Of a DNA stretch of 64,000 nt, positions 1 through 9,997 are shown piece by piece. Made by a program: the position numbers and the translations under genes. Positions within the stretch are counted from its first letter, which is position 1; each line of letters opens with the position of its first letter. Source of the DNA: Antarcticimicrobium luteum. GTDB taxonomy: Bacteria; Pseudomonadota; Alphaproteobacteria; Rhodobacterales; Rhodobacteraceae. The DNA lies in contig NZ_SMUV01000067.1 in the NCBI RefSeq assembly GCF_004358185.1, forward strand, positions 98,787 to 162,786, read 5' to 3'. Under the pieces are notes generated by a model. The model saw nothing but the letters and a program-made list of their open reading frames with translations. It ran no database searches and had not been told where the DNA came from.

Positions 1-827
1 TCGGCGCCACTGCCGCCATTGAGAAAATCGCTCCCAGACGTATCCTCTGCGGCGCTGTCCGCCGCATTCGCCGCGCCGATGCTCCCGCCGATACCGCCGA
101 GATCGTCGATGCCGGGGGCCTCGCCCGGTTCCAGTCCGGACAGGGTATCGTCGCCCCAGCCGCCGAACAGGGTGTCCGCACCCGCGCCGCCCTCCACAAA
201 ATCGTCCCCTTCCGAGCCGTGCAGCGCGTCGTCGCCGTCCCCGCCGCGCAGCACATCGTCGCCCAGCCCGCCCTCCATCCGGTCGGCGCCCGAACCGCCC
301 TCCAGCCGGTCGGCCCCGGCATGGCCGAACAGCTGATCCTCGCCCGCCGCGCCCTCCAGGTCGTCATCGCCATAGCCGCCATGAAGCTGATCTTCGCCGC
401 CGCCGCCATCGAGGAGGTCATCGCCGTCCGCGCCGAACAGCCGGTCGTCGCCGGCCCCCCCGCGGATCCAGTCGTCGCCGCCATAGCCGTTGATCTGGTC
501 TTGACCGGCGGCCCCGTCCAGCAGGTCGTTCCCGTCCCCGCCGGAGAGAAAGTCGACCTCGGGTCCGCCCGACAGGATCAGCCCGGCAGGGCCGCTTTCG
601 GCCGCGCCCTCCACCGGGTCGCCGGGGACATCCCCCGTCGTCCCCGTCACCCCCTCGATCCAGTCAGCGGGAGAAAGCGGCCCGGTTTCCATGCCGGTCT
701 CCAGGCCGAGGGGATCCTGATCGGCCTCCGCCTTATCGTCGGCCAGGTCGTCGTCTTCGGAAAAGAGGTCCGCCAGGGCCATGCCGCCCAGCGCGGCAAG
801 GCCGAATAAACCCGCCAGCCAGACCAT
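1..827 (-). CDS. RTX calcium-binding protein, C-terminus beyond window
   Basis: The gene runs off the left edge, so only the first 275 codons are seen. Translation from the ATG at 827 starts with a hydrophobic segment (about residues 2-20, MVWLAGLFGLAALGG), then an acidic linker (residues 21-85), then about 15 consecutive GGxGxDxLx nonapeptides that bind calcium in a beta-roll, then a Gly/Ala/Asp-rich spacer and the start of another repeat block. RTX proteins are usually exported by type I secretion, whose signal lies at the unseen C-terminus. The N-terminal hydrophobic segment could instead anchor it in the membrane. No enzymatic domain is visible in the part present. The family call is firm; the function is unknown. 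Confidence 0.85.
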   Translation of the reverse strand, partial: MVWLAGLFGLAALGGMALADLFSEDDDLADDKAEADQDPLGLETGMETGPLSPADWIEGVTGTTGDVPGDPVEGAAESGPAGLILSGGPEVDFLSGGDGNDLLDGAAGQDQINGYGGDDWIRGGAGDDRLFGADGDDLLDGGGGEDQLHGGYGDDDLEGAAGEDQLFGHAGADRLEGGSGADRMEGGLGDDVLRGGDGDDALHGSEGDDFVEGGAGADTLFGGWGDDTLSGLEPGEAPGIDDLGGIGGSIGAANAADSAAEDTSGSDFLNGGSGA

Positions 828-909
828 GCCGCCGCTCCACTCGAAAACCTAAGAACGCCCCCAGCAGCCACAAATGCGGGCACAGGTCAATGATTTCCGG
901 TTCGGCTGG

Positions 910-1431
910 TTAACAGGGGTTTTCCGGTCCCCAGGACTCGGGTTGGCGCGCATAGGCGATATAAAGCGGGTGTTTCGGGTGCCCGTCCTTGCTCAGCCCC
1001 AGGTGATAGAGCGGCGCGCCGGTCCCGCGCAGCAGCGCCTCGACCCTCGGTCCCCGGTCCAGATGCGCCCCATGGGTGCCCCAGGCGGCGATCACCTGAT
1101 CCGCCCAGGCCGCGCCGTCCAGGATCGCCGCGTCATTCTCCGGCCCCACCGGATCGTCGGCCCGGCGCATCGCACGCGGGTCGGTGTCGCGCCAGGCAAA
1201 GATGTTGGTCACCCGGAACGCCCCGAACCCCAGCGCCCGCGCCCGCCGTTCGCAGCGCTCGACCGTCGGGTCGTTCTGCACCTCGGTCGCGGTCGACGGA
1301 TTCAGCATCACGAACAGCGCCCGGCGCCCCTGCGGGTTCCAGATCCGGGTCAGGCTGTAGCGGTAGCGTTCGCAATCGGAATAGACGGCGGTGGAGGGCG
1401 CGTCGCCCTTGGTATGGCTTCGGGTGATCAT
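910..1431 (-). CDS. DUF1643 domain protein
   Basis: A 173-residue soluble protein with the DUF1643 hallmarks: an N-terminal RYSLTRIW segment, then FVMLNPSTA followed by a conserved DPT (residues about 40-57), an RVTNIFAWR stretch, and a central GxHG motif. Members are widespread in bacteria and phages and have no established biochemical role. It lies 123 bases downstream of truB on the same strand and 82 bases upstream of the RTX gene, so it may be a separate unit. The ATG at 1431 has no strong ribosome binding site, but the protein length fits the family. The function is not inferred. Confidence 0.85.
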   Translation of the reverse strand: MITRSHTKGDAPSTAVYSDCERYRYSLTRIWNPQGRRALFVMLNPSTATEVQNDPTVERCERRARALGFGAFRVTNIFAWRDTDPRAMRRADDPVGPENDAAILDGAAWADQVIAAWGTHGAHLDRGPRVEALLRGTGAPLYHLGLSKDGHPKHPLYIAYARQPESWGPENPC

Positions 1432-1554
1432 GGACGGGGGTTTATCCGTCCGCGCGCCGGAGCGGAAGACACCGCCGTGCGAAAGCGGCCCGGCGGCAAG
1501 GGGGGGCCGCCCCGCCGCCCCGCCGCCCCGCCCCGCAGGGGCGTTGCGCCCGGC

Positions 1555-2460
1555 TTAGAGGTTGAAAACCCGGCTGGGATGCAATTGCCCGGCCTTGTAG
1601 CGGCCCACGGCCACCGCGCGCCCCTCGAAAGAGGCCCAGCATTCGTCGCCGTACTCCACATCCGAGGGCAGCACCGTGCCGGGGTTGCCGTTGCGCAGCT
1701 TTGCCGCGCCCTCGGCGGTGCATTTGACCTCCGGCAGATCGGCCAGCCCCTGTTCCAGCGGGCGGATGTAGTCATCGAGCGCCGGCGTTCGCGCCATCGC
1801 GTCGATCTGTTCGAGGCTCAGCCCGTCCTCGGAATCGAAGGGACCCGACCAGATCCGGCGCAGGCGCACCACATGGCCGAAGCAGCCCAGGGTTTCGCCG
1901 AGGTCGCGGGCGATGGCGCGCACATAGCCGCCCTTGCCGCAGGTCATCTCCAGCTCCACGTGATCGGGGTCGGGGCGGTCGGTCATCACCAGCTCCTCGA
2001 CCCAGAGCGGGCGCGCCTCGACCTCGAACTCTTCGCCCTCGCGGGCGAGCTTATAGGCGCGCTGGCCGTCGATCTTGACCGCCGAGTATTTCGGCGGCAC
2101 CTGCATGATCTCGCCGACGAACCGGCTCAGCGCCGCCTTGATCTCGTCATCCGTCGGGCGTGTGTCGCTTTGCGCGATCACCTCGCCCTCGGCATCGTCG
2201 GTGTTGGTGGCCTGGCCCAGCCGCACGGTGAAGGCATAGGCCTTGAGCGCATCGGTGATATAGGGAACCGTCTTGGTCGCCTCGCCCAGCGCCACCGCCA
2301 GCACGCCGGTCGCCTCCGGGTCCAGCGTGCCGGCATGACCGGCCTTTTTGGCCTCCAGCGCCCAGCGCACCTTGTTCACGACGGCGGTCGAGGTCAGCCC
2401 AGCGGGCTTGTCCACCACCAGCCAGCCGGAAATATCGCGCCCTTTGCGTTTGCGTGCCAT
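1555..2460 (-). CDS. truB: tRNA pseudouridine(55) synthase
   Basis: TruB isomerises U55 to pseudouridine in the T-loop of elongator tRNAs in the cytoplasm. The 301-residue product has the N-terminal [10 protein letters not shown] segment, and the [14 protein letters not shown] motif carries the catalytic aspartate (residue 47). The C-terminal part resembles the small PUA-like domain. Its length is normal for alphaproteobacterial TruB. It lies downstream of rbfA on the same strand, as in many bacteria where rbfA and truB follow infB. Here a DUF2233 gene separates them and a 109-base gap precedes truB. Confidence 0.97.
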   Translation of the reverse strand: MARKRKGRDISGWLVVDKPAGLTSTAVVNKVRWALEAKKAGHAGTLDPEATGVLAVALGEATKTVPYITDALKAYAFTVRLGQATNTDDAEGEVIAQSDTRPTDDEIKAALSRFVGEIMQVPPKYSAVKIDGQRAYKLAREGEEFEVEARPLWVEELVMTDRPDPDHVELEMTCGKGGYVRAIARDLGETLGCFGHVVRLRRIWSGPFDSEDGLSLEQIDAMARTPALDDYIRPLEQGLADLPEVKCTAEGAAKLRNGNPGTVLPSDVEYGDECWASFEGRAVAVGRYKAGQLHPSRVFNL

Positions 2461-2569
2461 GTCGTCCCCGTTCCTGATCAGAGGGCGGCGGCGTAGCCGA
2501 AGCCCCCCGCGCTGTCAATTTGCCGAAGGCCGAGGCAGTGATTTTGTACGGATTCGGCCCGGTTCCGCC

Positions 2570-3307
2570 CTATTCGGCGGGCTCCGCCACGCCGACGATC
2601 GGCCCCAGGGCAAAACCCGGGTCGTTGCGCCCGAGCTGCGGCGCGTAGAGCCGCGAGATGTTGCCGTCGAAATAAAGCGCCTGCGGCAGGCCGAGGTGAT
2701 CCCGGAAAAGACGGGCAAAGGCGTGGAAGGTGACCAGATCGCGCGACAGCGCAAAAACCGCGCGGGTGCCGTCGGCGCTGGTGCCCACCCCGTTGCGGAT
2801 GTAGCGCGAGTTGCTGTCGGGCAGGAACCGCGGATGCAGCGCGCCGTCGATCACCAGCATCGGCCCCGATTGGGTGGCATGGGTGCAGGCGGGCTTGCGG
2901 TCGAGGAAGGCCAGCGTCTCGATCACATCCGCCCGGCCGGGGCGGATGCAGAAGACACCGTTCGGCAACAGGCCGAAATTGCCCGGCCCGGCATTGGGGA
3001 TCACCCGCATCAACTCGTCGCCGTTCTCGACATAATACCCGACCGGCGAGCGATCGTCGTGATACATGCCGCCGTTCATCGCGAAGGCGAGCCGCTTGCC
3101 TTCGCCGGCCAGCTTTGCGTTCACCGCCCCGAACTGGCCCAGCAGTCCGCCCCGGGCATCGTTCAGGAACAGCCGCAGATCCTCCTGCGCCGCATCGACC
3201 TCGCAGATCGTATAGCGGTTGCCGTCATACCCGGTATTGCGGCACTCGACCGCGAGGGCAGGGGCGGCGATGAGCGCCGCCAGCCCGATCGCGGCGGCGC
3301 GGATCAC
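2570..3307 (-). CDS. Secreted phosphodiester glycosidase-family (DUF2233) protein
   Basis: A 245-residue protein with a Sec-type signal peptide (residues about 1-19, cleavage after APALA) and the DUF2233/NAGPA fold signature: an AMNGGMYH motif near residue 75, a NGVFCI segment, QSGPMLV near residue 147, RNGVGTS, and a C-terminal [10 protein letters not shown]. The family includes the mammalian uncovering enzyme that removes GlcNAc phosphodiesters; bacterial members are mostly of unknown substrate and act outside the cytoplasm. It overlaps the 3' end of rbfA by four bases (ATGA), so the two are translationally coupled, although the functions look unrelated. Confidence 0.88.
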   Translation of the reverse strand: MIRAAAIGLAALIAAPALAVECRNTGYDGNRYTICEVDAAQEDLRLFLNDARGGLLGQFGAVNAKLAGEGKRLAFAMNGGMYHDDRSPVGYYVENGDELMRVIPNAGPGNFGLLPNGVFCIRPGRADVIETLAFLDRKPACTHATQSGPMLVIDGALHPRFLPDSNSRYIRNGVGTSADGTRAVFALSRDLVTFHAFARLFRDHLGLPQALYFDGNISRLYAPQLGRNDPGFALGPIVGVAEPAE

Positions 3308-3699
3308 GACTCCAGATCGCGGCGCACCGCGTCCTGCGACAGCATGCGGCGGGTTTCGTCCATCTGGTCAAAGGTCTGGTCGAGCTGGAATCGCAGGTCG
3401 GGGGTGAATTTCAGCCCGGCCTTCTTGCCGATGATGCGGCGCAGCTCGCCCTTGTTGCGCGCCAGCAGCTTGACCACATCCTCCTGCCCCTTGCCGCCCA
3501 AAGGCAGCACATAGGCGGTGGCGATCTTGAGATCGGGCGAGGTGCGCACCTCGCCGACGGTGATCGACATCCGGTTGAGGTCCGGGTCGTGGATATCGCC
3601 GCGCGCCAGCACCTCGGCCAGGGTGCGCCGGATCAGTTCGCCCACCCGCAGCTGGCGCTGCGAGGGACCGGAACCGTCATGGAATTTGTTCTTTGCCAT
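3304..3699 (-). CDS. rbfA: Ribosome-binding factor A
   Basis: RbfA is a KH-type protein that binds the immature 30S subunit and helps 16S rRNA 5'-end maturation, notably in the cold. The 131-residue product has the expected N-terminal [18 protein letters not shown] helix, the ISPDL-like segment (here [14 protein letters not shown]) and a C-terminal [13 protein letters not shown] helix. It is the first gene of a minus-strand run (rbfA, DUF2233, probably truB) and is divergent from dapB across 89 bases, which must hold both promoters. Confidence 0.96.
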   Translation of the reverse strand: MAKNKFHDGSGPSQRQLRVGELIRRTLAEVLARGDIHDPDLNRMSITVGEVRTSPDLKIATAYVLPLGGKGQEDVVKLLARNKGELRRIIGKKAGLKFTPDLRFQLDQTFDQMDETRRMLSQDAVRRDLES

Positions 3700-3788
3700 G
3701 TCCCCGATCTAGGCGTTTGGCGGGGCTTTGCCAAGCGGCGGCTGAGCGGGTAGGGAGAAGGCACAGGATCGCAGCACAGGGGCGTCAC

Positions 3789-4598
3789 ATGACACATAGA
3801 CCGGGGATCGTCGTGACCGGGGCATCGGGCCGCATGGGCCGGATGCTGATCGAGACCATCAGCGACAGCGACAGGGCGCGTCTGGTCGGCGCGGTCGAGC
3901 GGGCCGGCCATTCCTGGGTCGGCCGCGACGTGGGCGAGGCGATGGGCGGCGCGCCGCTGGGCGTGACGGTGACCGACCAGCCGCTCGACGCCTTTGCCCA
4001 GGCGCAGGCGGTGATCGACTTTACCGCGCCCGAGGCGACGCTGGAGTTTGCCGCGCTGGCCGCGCAGGCCCGCGCGGTGCATGTGATCGGCACCACCGGC
4101 ATGACCGACGACCAGATCGCGCGGCTTGAACCGGCGGCGCGCCACGCCGTCATCATCCGGGCCGGCAACATGAGCCTGGGCGTCAACCTGCTGGTGCAAT
4201 TGACGAAACGGGTGGCCGCCGCGCTGGACGAGGATTTCGACATCGAGGTGATCGAGGCGCACCACCGCCACAAGGTCGACGCACCCTCGGGCACCGCGCT
4301 GATGCTGGGCGAGGCCGCCGCCGAGGGGCGCGGGGTGAGCCTGGCCGATGTGGCCGACCGCGGCCGCGACGGGATCACCGGCGCGCGCGAGCGGGGGCAT
4401 ATCGGATTTTCCGCGGTCCGGGGCGGCGACATCGTGGGCGAGCATGACGTGCTCTTTGCCGCCGATGGCGAACGCATCGTGCTGCGCCATGTGGCGACCG
4501 ACCGGGCGATCTTTGCGCGCGGCGCGCTCAAGGCGGCGCTCTGGGGTCAGGGCAGGGCGCCGGGCCAGTACGACATGGTGGATGTGCTGGGGCTGTGA
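3789..4598 (+). CDS. dapB: 4-hydroxy-tetrahydrodipicolinate reductase
   Basis: DapB reduces 4-hydroxy-tetrahydrodipicolinate to tetrahydrodipicolinate with NAD(P)H in lysine and diaminopimelate synthesis. The 269-residue protein starts with the nucleotide-binding GASGRMGRM motif, has the conserved [10 protein letters not shown] and GTTGM segments, and carries the active-site stretch [15 protein letters not shown] with the catalytic His and Lys. The reading frame is open 96 bases further upstream, but the ATG at 3789 places the Rossmann motif at the usual distance from the N-terminus, so I chose it. It is divergent from rbfA and followed by an unusually long gap before the next gene. Confidence 0.97.
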   Translation: MTHRPGIVVTGASGRMGRMLIETISDSDRARLVGAVERAGHSWVGRDVGEAMGGAPLGVTVTDQPLDAFAQAQAVIDFTAPEATLEFAALAAQARAVHVIGTTGMTDDQIARLEPAARHAVIIRAGNMSLGVNLLVQLTKRVAAALDEDFDIEVIEAHHRHKVDAPSGTALMLGEAAAEGRGVSLADVADRGRDGITGARERGHIGFSAVRGGDIVGEHDVLFAADGERIVLRHVATDRAIFARGALKAALWGQGRAPGQYDMVDVLGL

Positions 4599-4808
4599 CA
4601 CCCCGGGCGATTTGCCGAGAGGTTTCGGCAAATTGAGCGGCGGCGAGGGATCGCTGCGGCAGGGGTGATTCGCGGCTGCTTGATGGAGAAACGGCACCGA
4701 TGTCCCGTCAGGCCCGGCCGCAGGACGGGCCTCGCCCGCCAGCAGATGCGACGCATTCGTGTCGGTGGGGGCGCGGTACGATGAGGTTTTCTCCGGGGCG
4801 TCAGCCCC

Positions 4809-4852
4809 GGTTCGCGCCCGCCCCCGAGGCCGGGCGCGAACCTTATTTCTTT
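4809..4852 (+). terminator. Strong intrinsic terminator far downstream of dapB
   Basis: A perfect 12-bp stem (4809-4820 pairs with 4831-4842, core GGTTCGCGCCCG) with a 10-base loop is followed by TTATTTCTTT, the pattern of a Rho-independent terminator on the plus strand. It lies 210 bases after the dapB stop codon. A second stem-loop (4610-4618 pairs with 4625-4633, ATTTGCCGA) sits right after dapB without a T-run. The intervening 4634-4808 holds no convincing reading frame. Confidence 0.8.
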
Positions 4853-4885
4853 AATCGCGGAACGAGGGCTCGAGGCGCGGCCGCC

Positions 4886-5092
4886 TCAGAAATCGACCGC
4901 GATCCCCTTCTTCTCCCAATCGCCATAGCGCACCGGTTCCGGCCCGTCGCGCCCGCCCAGTTCGGTGGGCAGCGGCTCGGCCTCCGCCTCGGCCTTGCGG
5001 CGGCGCGCCTCCGCCTCGGCCAGCGCGCGCTGGGCGGCGGGGGGCAGATCGGGTTTCTCGTCCGGTGCTTCGGGGCTGTCGTTCTCGCGCAT
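4886..5092 (-). CDS. DUF1674 protein, succinate dehydrogenase assembly factor 4-like
   Basis: A 68-residue acidic protein ending in RYGDWEKKGIAVDF, the defining C-terminal motif of DUF1674/SDHAF4. In eukaryotes the homologue binds flavinylated SdhA and promotes its assembly into succinate dehydrogenase; bacterial members are presumed to act likewise. The middle is a charged Ala/Glu/Arg helix. The frame is open further upstream, but the ATG at 5092 is preceded by AAGGAA at good spacing and gives the normal family length. It is divergent from the downstream methyltransferase gene. Confidence 0.88.
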   Translation of the reverse strand: MRENDSPEAPDEKPDLPPAAQRALAEAEARRRKAEAEAEPLPTELGGRDGPEPVRYGDWEKKGIAVDF

Positions 5093-5180
5093 CGCGGGTT
5101 CCTTTGCTCTCTGCTCGTGATATACGCCCCTGTCGCCCGGGGACAAGCCGGGCGACTTGGAACAACGCAGGCAGGTCAGC

Positions 5181-6446
5181 ATGGACGACAGCGGAACGGC
5201 GGCACGGAAAAGCGCGATTTACCTGCTCGATCAGGTTCTGGGCGAGGGGCGGCTGCTGTCCGAATGCCTTGGCGCCGCGGCGCTGGAGCGGCTGGAGCCG
5301 GCCGACCGCGCCCGCGCCCAGCGGCTGGCCGCCGACACGCTGCGCGGGCTGGAGCGCGCCGACCGGCTGCTGGCGAAACATCTGCGCAAACCGCCGCCGC
5401 TGACCGTGCAGAACACGCTGCGGCTGGGCACGATCGAGCTTTGCGCAGGCGCCGCGGCGCATGGCGTGGTCAACGCGATGGTCGAGATCACCGCGCGCCA
5501 CCGCCGCCACGGGAAACTGAAGGGCATGGTCAACGCGGTGCTGCGCAAGATCGCCGCCGAGGGGCCGGAGGAATGGGCGCGGCTGCGCGTTCCGCGGCTG
5601 CCGAAATGGCTGCGCAAACCGCTGGTCGAGGCCTGGGGCCCCGAGGCGGTGGCGGCGATGGAGGCGGCGCATTTCGCCGGCGCGCCGCTCGACATTACGC
5701 CCCGCCCGGGGGCGCTGGTCGATCTGCCGGACGCGCGGGCGTTGCCCACCGGGTCGCTGCGGCTCGATGTGCCGGGGCAGGTCTCGGCGCTGCCGGGTTA
5801 TGCGGATGGAACTTGGTGGGTGCAGGACGCCGCCGCGGCGCTGCCCGCGAAAGTGCTGGCCGCGCAGCTCGGCGAAAAGGTGCTCGACATGTGCGCCGCG
5901 CCCGGCGGCAAGACCCTGCAACTGGCCGCCGCCGGCGCCGATGTGGTCGCGCTCGACATCTCGGAGGCGCGCCTTGGCCGGCTGCGCGAGAATCTGGCGC
6001 GCACCGGGCTCACCGCCCGGGTGGTGGTCGGTGACGCGCTGGAGCACGACGGGCAATATGACGCCATCCTGCTTGACGCGCCCTGTTCGGCCACTGGCAC
6101 CATTCGCCGCCATCCCGATCTGCCCTTTGCCAAGGACGGGGCCGAATTCGGCCTGCTGATCGAGCTTCAGGCGCAGATGCTGGCGCATGCCTGGTCGCTG
6201 CTGAAACCGGGCGGGCGGCTGGTCTATTGCACCTGTTCGCTGCTGCCGGACGAGGGCGAGGTGCAGATCGAGGAGGCGTTGGAAATCCTGGCCGGCGCCG
6301 CCATCGACCGGGCCGCGCTGGATCTGCCCGGGATCGATCCGGGCTGGGTCACCGAAGAGGGCGGTCTGCGCCTGCGTCCCGATTACTGGCCCGGGCTGGG
6401 CGGCATGGACGGTTTTTACATCGCCTGTCTGCGCAAAGCGGCATGA
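5181..6446 (+). CDS. RsmB/NOP-family RNA (cytosine-5) methyltransferase
   Basis: A 421-residue protein with an N-terminal NusB-like RNA-binding domain (about residues 8-125) and a C-terminal class I SAM methyltransferase domain. Visible motifs are VLDMCAAPGGKTLQLA (SAM binding), LLDAPCSATGTIRRHPD (motif IV with the PC pair) and VYCTCSLLPDEGE (motif VI with the catalytic TCS cysteine). The RsmB family makes m5C967 of 16S rRNA in E. coli; the exact target here is inferred. The ATG at 5181 was chosen over the open upstream frame because it begins the NusB-like domain at the expected place. It heads the plus-strand run that leads to purH. Confidence 0.92.
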   Translation: MDDSGTAARKSAIYLLDQVLGEGRLLSECLGAAALERLEPADRARAQRLAADTLRGLERADRLLAKHLRKPPPLTVQNTLRLGTIELCAGAAAHGVVNAMVEITARHRRHGKLKGMVNAVLRKIAAEGPEEWARLRVPRLPKWLRKPLVEAWGPEAVAAMEAAHFAGAPLDITPRPGALVDLPDARALPTGSLRLDVPGQVSALPGYADGTWWVQDAAAALPAKVLAAQLGEKVLDMCAAPGGKTLQLAAAGADVVALDISEARLGRLRENLARTGLTARVVVGDALEHDGQYDAILLDAPCSATGTIRRHPDLPFAKDGAEFGLLIELQAQMLAHAWSLLKPGGRLVYCTCSLLPDEGEVQIEEALEILAGAAIDRAALDLPGIDPGWVTEEGGLRLRPDYWPGLGGMDGFYIACLRKAA

Positions 6447-6530
6447 GGTCCGGGTTTCGCAAGTGACTCCGCGGCCCTGCGCCGCTATCATCCGCCGGAA
6501 ACGCCAGAGAGCGTGAGAGGCAGAGCGCGC

Positions 6531-8279
6531 ATGTCCAGTCCTGACACATTTGCCAGTCGCCGCACCCGGTTACTTAACCGCTGGTATGCCCGGCGGAGCA
6601 GACGGCAGCGCGGTGCAACCGGGTTCGTGTCGCAGCCCGAGCCGCGCACCATCGGGTCGTTCGCGCGCGGTCGGCAGCTGATCGCGGGCAATCTTCTGTT
6701 TGCCGGATACCTCATCGAATCGCAGGACACCGCGCTGTGGGACGTTGCCGCGCCCAACGCCGCCTTTGACGCCGATCGTCACGGTTTCGCCTGGCTCGAC
6801 GATCTGGCGGCGGTGGGTGACATGGCGGCGCGGGCCAGGGCGCAGACCTGGCTCTGGGGGTGGATTGCGGCGCATGGCACCGGACGGGGGCCGGGATGGA
6901 CCCCGGATCTGGCCGGCCGGCGGGTGATCCGCTGGATCAATCACGCGCTGTTTCTGCTGCGCGGTCAGGACAAGGCGGCCAGCGCGGCGTTCTACCGCGC
7001 CCTCGCGGCCCAGGCCTGGTTTCTGTCGAAACGCTGGTCCGCCGCCGCCCCCGGCCTGCCCCGGTTCGAGGCGCTGACCGGGCTGATCTATGCCGGGCTG
7101 TCGTTGCAAGGGCGCGAAGATCTGGCCGATCCGGCGGTCAGGGCGCTGGCGCGCGAATGCGCCGCCCAGATCGACAGTCAGGGCGGTCTGCCCACCCGCA
7201 ACCCCGAGGAACTGCTCGAGGTGTTCACGCTGCTGACCTGGGCGGCGGCGGTGCTGCATGACGCAGGGCGCGGTGTGCCGGGGCCGCATCAGGCGGCGAT
7301 CGAGCGGATCGCCCCCACCCTGCGCACCCTGCGCCATGCCGATGGCGGGCTGGCGCGGTTTCACGGCGGCGGCCGCGGGCTGGAGGGGCGGCTCGATCAC
7401 GCGCTCGCCGCCTCCCACGTCAAGCCGGGCCAGCCGGGCGGGCTGGCGATGGGCTATGCCCGGCTGTCCGGCGGGCGCACCAGCGTGATCGTCGATGCCA
7501 GCCCGCCGCCGCGCGGGCCGGCCTCCTACAACGCCCACGCCTCGACGCTGGCCTTCGAGCTGACCTCGGGCCGCCGTCCGCTGATCGTCAATTGCGGCTC
7601 GGGCGCCTCCTTCGGGGTCGAGTGGCGCCGCGCCGGGCGGGCGACGCCGTCGCATTCGACGCTCTGCCTCGACGGCTATTCCAGCGCCCGGCTGAGCGAG
7701 CCGGCGCGCGGGTCGGGCCGCGAGGCGCTGATCGACGGGCCGTTCCGGGTGCCGACCGAAATCTCGCAAATGACGGACGGCATCCGGTTTCAGGGCGGGC
7801 ATGACGGCTATCTGCGCAGCTTTGGCCTGACCCATGTGCGCAGCCTCGATCTGTCCTTCGACGGGCGCGGTCTGGCGGCCGAGGATATGCTGCTGGCGGT
7901 CGAGGATGCCGACAAGCGCCGCTTTGACAAGGCGATGGACGCAACCGTGCTGTCGGGGGTGGGCTTTGACATCCGCCTGCATCTGCACCCGGAGGTGGAC
8001 GCGGCGCTGGATCTGGGCGGCGCGGCGGTGTCCATGGCCCTCAAGAGCGGAGAAATCTGGGTGTTTCGCCATGCCGGCGGCCCGTCGCTCACGCTGGCGC
8101 TGCAGCCCAGCGTCTATCTGGAAAAGGGCCGGCTGAAACCGCGGGCCAGCACCCAGATCGTCCTGTCGGGGCGCGCGATGGACTATCGCACCCGTGTGCG
8201 CTGGTCGCTGAGCAAGGCGCAGGACACCGCCATCGCGGTGCGCGACCTGCACCGCGACGAGCCCGATTTTTCAAATTGA
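6531..8279 (+). CDS. Heparinase II/III-like protein
   Basis: A 582-residue protein with an N-terminal helical (alpha/alpha-toroid) region of about 300 residues and a C-terminal beta-sandwich of the heparinase II/III type. The segment [27 protein letters not shown] (split here by eye at about residues 330-356) is the conserved start of that domain, followed by [13 protein letters not shown] with the conserved His. Polysaccharide lyases of this fold are usually exported, but no signal peptide is visible, so it may act in the cytoplasm or be non-catalytic. The ATG at 6531 follows GAGAGGCAGAG. Its position between the rRNA methyltransferase and purH is a recurring arrangement in Rhodobacteraceae. 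Confidence 0.88.
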   Translation: MSSPDTFASRRTRLLNRWYARRSRRQRGATGFVSQPEPRTIGSFARGRQLIAGNLLFAGYLIESQDTALWDVAAPNAAFDADRHGFAWLDDLAAVGDMAARARAQTWLWGWIAAHGTGRGPGWTPDLAGRRVIRWINHALFLLRGQDKAASAAFYRALAAQAWFLSKRWSAAAPGLPRFEALTGLIYAGLSLQGREDLADPAVRALARECAAQIDSQGGLPTRNPEELLEVFTLLTWAAAVLHDAGRGVPGPHQAAIERIAPTLRTLRHADGGLARFHGGGRGLEGRLDHALAASHVKPGQPGGLAMGYARLSGGRTSVIVDASPPPRGPASYNAHASTLAFELTSGRRPLIVNCGSGASFGVEWRRAGRATPSHSTLCLDGYSSARLSEPARGSGREALIDGPFRVPTEISQMTDGIRFQGGHDGYLRSFGLTHVRSLDLSFDGRGLAAEDMLLAVEDADKRRFDKAMDATVLSGVGFDIRLHLHPEVDAALDLGGAAVSMALKSGEIWVFRHAGGPSLTLALQPSVYLEKGRLKPRASTQIVLSGRAMDYRTRVRWSLSKAQDTAIAVRDLHRDEPDFSN

Positions 8280-8400
8280 GGCGCGAAACCCGCCGGAAAT
8301 CCACCAGATCATGCTGCGCCGCGGCAAATGGGGTGGTTCTATCCCGGCGCGATATGGACTATGCCGCGCCCAGACATTTCCTGAGATCAAGGATCGACTC

Positions 8401-9990
8401 ATGACCGACCTGTACCCTGTGCGCCGCGCCCTGCTTTCCGTCTCCGACAAAACCGGCCTGATTGATCTGGGCCGGGCCCTGGCCGCGCGCGGGGTCGAAC
8501 TGATCAGCACCGGCGGCACCGCCCGCGCCCTGCGCGACGCCGGGCTTGAGGTGCGCGACGTCGCCGAAGTGACCGGGTTCCCGGAAATGATGGACGGCCG
8601 GGTCAAGACGCTGCACCCGATGGTGCACGGCGGCCTGCTGGCGCTGCGCGACGACCCCTCCCATGTGGCGGCGATGGAAACCCATCTGATTTCGCCGATC
8701 GACCTGCTGGTGGTGAACCTCTACCCGTTCGAGGAAACCGTCGCCAAGGGCGCCGATTACGCCACCTGCATCGAGAATATCGACATCGGCGGCCCGGCGA
8801 TGATCCGCGCCGCGTCGAAGAACCACGCTTTTGTCAACGTGGTGGTCGATGTCGAGGATTATGACAGGCTGCTGGCCGAGCTGGAGGCCAACGACGGCCA
8901 GACCACCTACGGCTTCCGCCAGAACCTGGCGCTGACCGCCTATTCGCGCACCGCCGCCTATGACGCCGCTGTCTCGGCCTGGATGGCCGCGGCGCTGGAG
9001 GAGGGGGCGCCGCGCCGCCGCGCCTTTGCCGGCACGCTGGCGCAGACCCTGCGCTATGGCGAGAACCCGCATCAGAACGCGGCCTTTTACGTCGACGGCT
9101 CGAACCGCCCCGGTGTCGCCACCGCCGTGCAGCATCAGGGCAAGGAGCTGTCCTACAACAACATCAACGACACCGACGCGGCTTTTGAGCTGGTCGCCGA
9201 GTTCGATCCCGAAGACACTGCCGCCTGCGCCATCATCAAACACGCCAACCCCTGCGGCGTGGCCAAGGGCGCGACGCTGATCGAGGCCTATAAATCCGCC
9301 TTCGACTGCGACCGCACCTCGGCCTTCGGCGGCATCGTGGCGCTGAACAAGCCGCTGGATGCCGAGACGGCCGAAGAGATCACCGGCATCTTCACCGAGG
9401 TGGTGATCGCGCCCGGCGCCTCCGACGAGGCAAAGGGGATCTTCGCCGCCAAGAAGAACCTGCGCCTGCTGACCACCGACGGTCTGCCCGACGCGCGTGC
9501 CGGCGGGCTGACCTTCCGTCAGGTGGCGGGCGGCTTCCTGGTGCAGGACAAGGACAACGGCTTTGTCGGGATGGACGATCTGAAGGTGGTGACGAAACTG
9601 GCGCCCACCGAAGAGCAGATGCGCGATCTGCTGTTCGCCTGGAAGGTGGCGAAACACGTGAAATCCAACGCCATCGTCTATGTCCGCGATCAGGCCACCG
9701 TCGGCGTCGGCGCCGGCCAGATGAGCCGGGTCGATTCGGCCCTGATCGCCGCCAAGAAGGCCGAGCGCATGGCCGAGACGCTGGGCCTGGCGAAACCGCT
9801 GACCATCGGCTCGGCCGTGGCGTCGGACGCCTTCTTCCCGTTCCCCGACGGGCTGCTCGAAGCGGCGGCGGCGGGCGCTACCTGCGTCATTCAGCCGGGC
9901 GGGTCGATGCGCGACGCCGAGGTGATCGCGGCGGCCGACGAGGCCGGGCTCGCCATGGTGTTCACCGGCATGCGCCATTTCCGGCACTGA
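8401..9990 (+). CDS. purH: Bifunctional AICAR transformylase/IMP cyclohydrolase
   Basis: PurH carries out the last two steps of purine synthesis: formyl transfer to AICAR and closure of FAICAR to IMP. The 529-residue protein has the N-terminal MGS-like cyclohydrolase domain ([27 protein letters not shown]) and the C-terminal transformylase domain with the catalytic KHANPCGVA motif and ending FTGMRHFRH. The ATG at 8401 gives the standard family start; the frame is open 90 bases upstream but without family residues. A 121-base gap separates it from the heparinase gene, and lspA follows after 7 bases. Confidence 0.98.
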   Translation: MTDLYPVRRALLSVSDKTGLIDLGRALAARGVELISTGGTARALRDAGLEVRDVAEVTGFPEMMDGRVKTLHPMVHGGLLALRDDPSHVAAMETHLISPIDLLVVNLYPFEETVAKGADYATCIENIDIGGPAMIRAASKNHAFVNVVVDVEDYDRLLAELEANDGQTTYGFRQNLALTAYSRTAAYDAAVSAWMAAALEEGAPRRRAFAGTLAQTLRYGENPHQNAAFYVDGSNRPGVATAVQHQGKELSYNNINDTDAAFELVAEFDPEDTAACAIIKHANPCGVAKGATLIEAYKSAFDCDRTSAFGGIVALNKPLDAETAEEITGIFTEVVIAPGASDEAKGIFAAKKNLRLLTTDGLPDARAGGLTFRQVAGGFLVQDKDNGFVGMDDLKVVTKLAPTEEQMRDLLFAWKVAKHVKSNAIVYVRDQATVGVGAGQMSRVDSALIAAKKAERMAETLGLAKPLTIGSAVASDAFFPFPDGLLEAAAAGATCVIQPGGSMRDAEVIAAADEAGLAMVFTGMRHFRH

Positions 9991-9997
9991 CGCCCAC

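Noticed and set aside
1500..1540. Run of GCC/CCG repeats between DUF1643 and truB genes as a microsatellite
   Set aside because: It is irregular and within the compositional background of the region.
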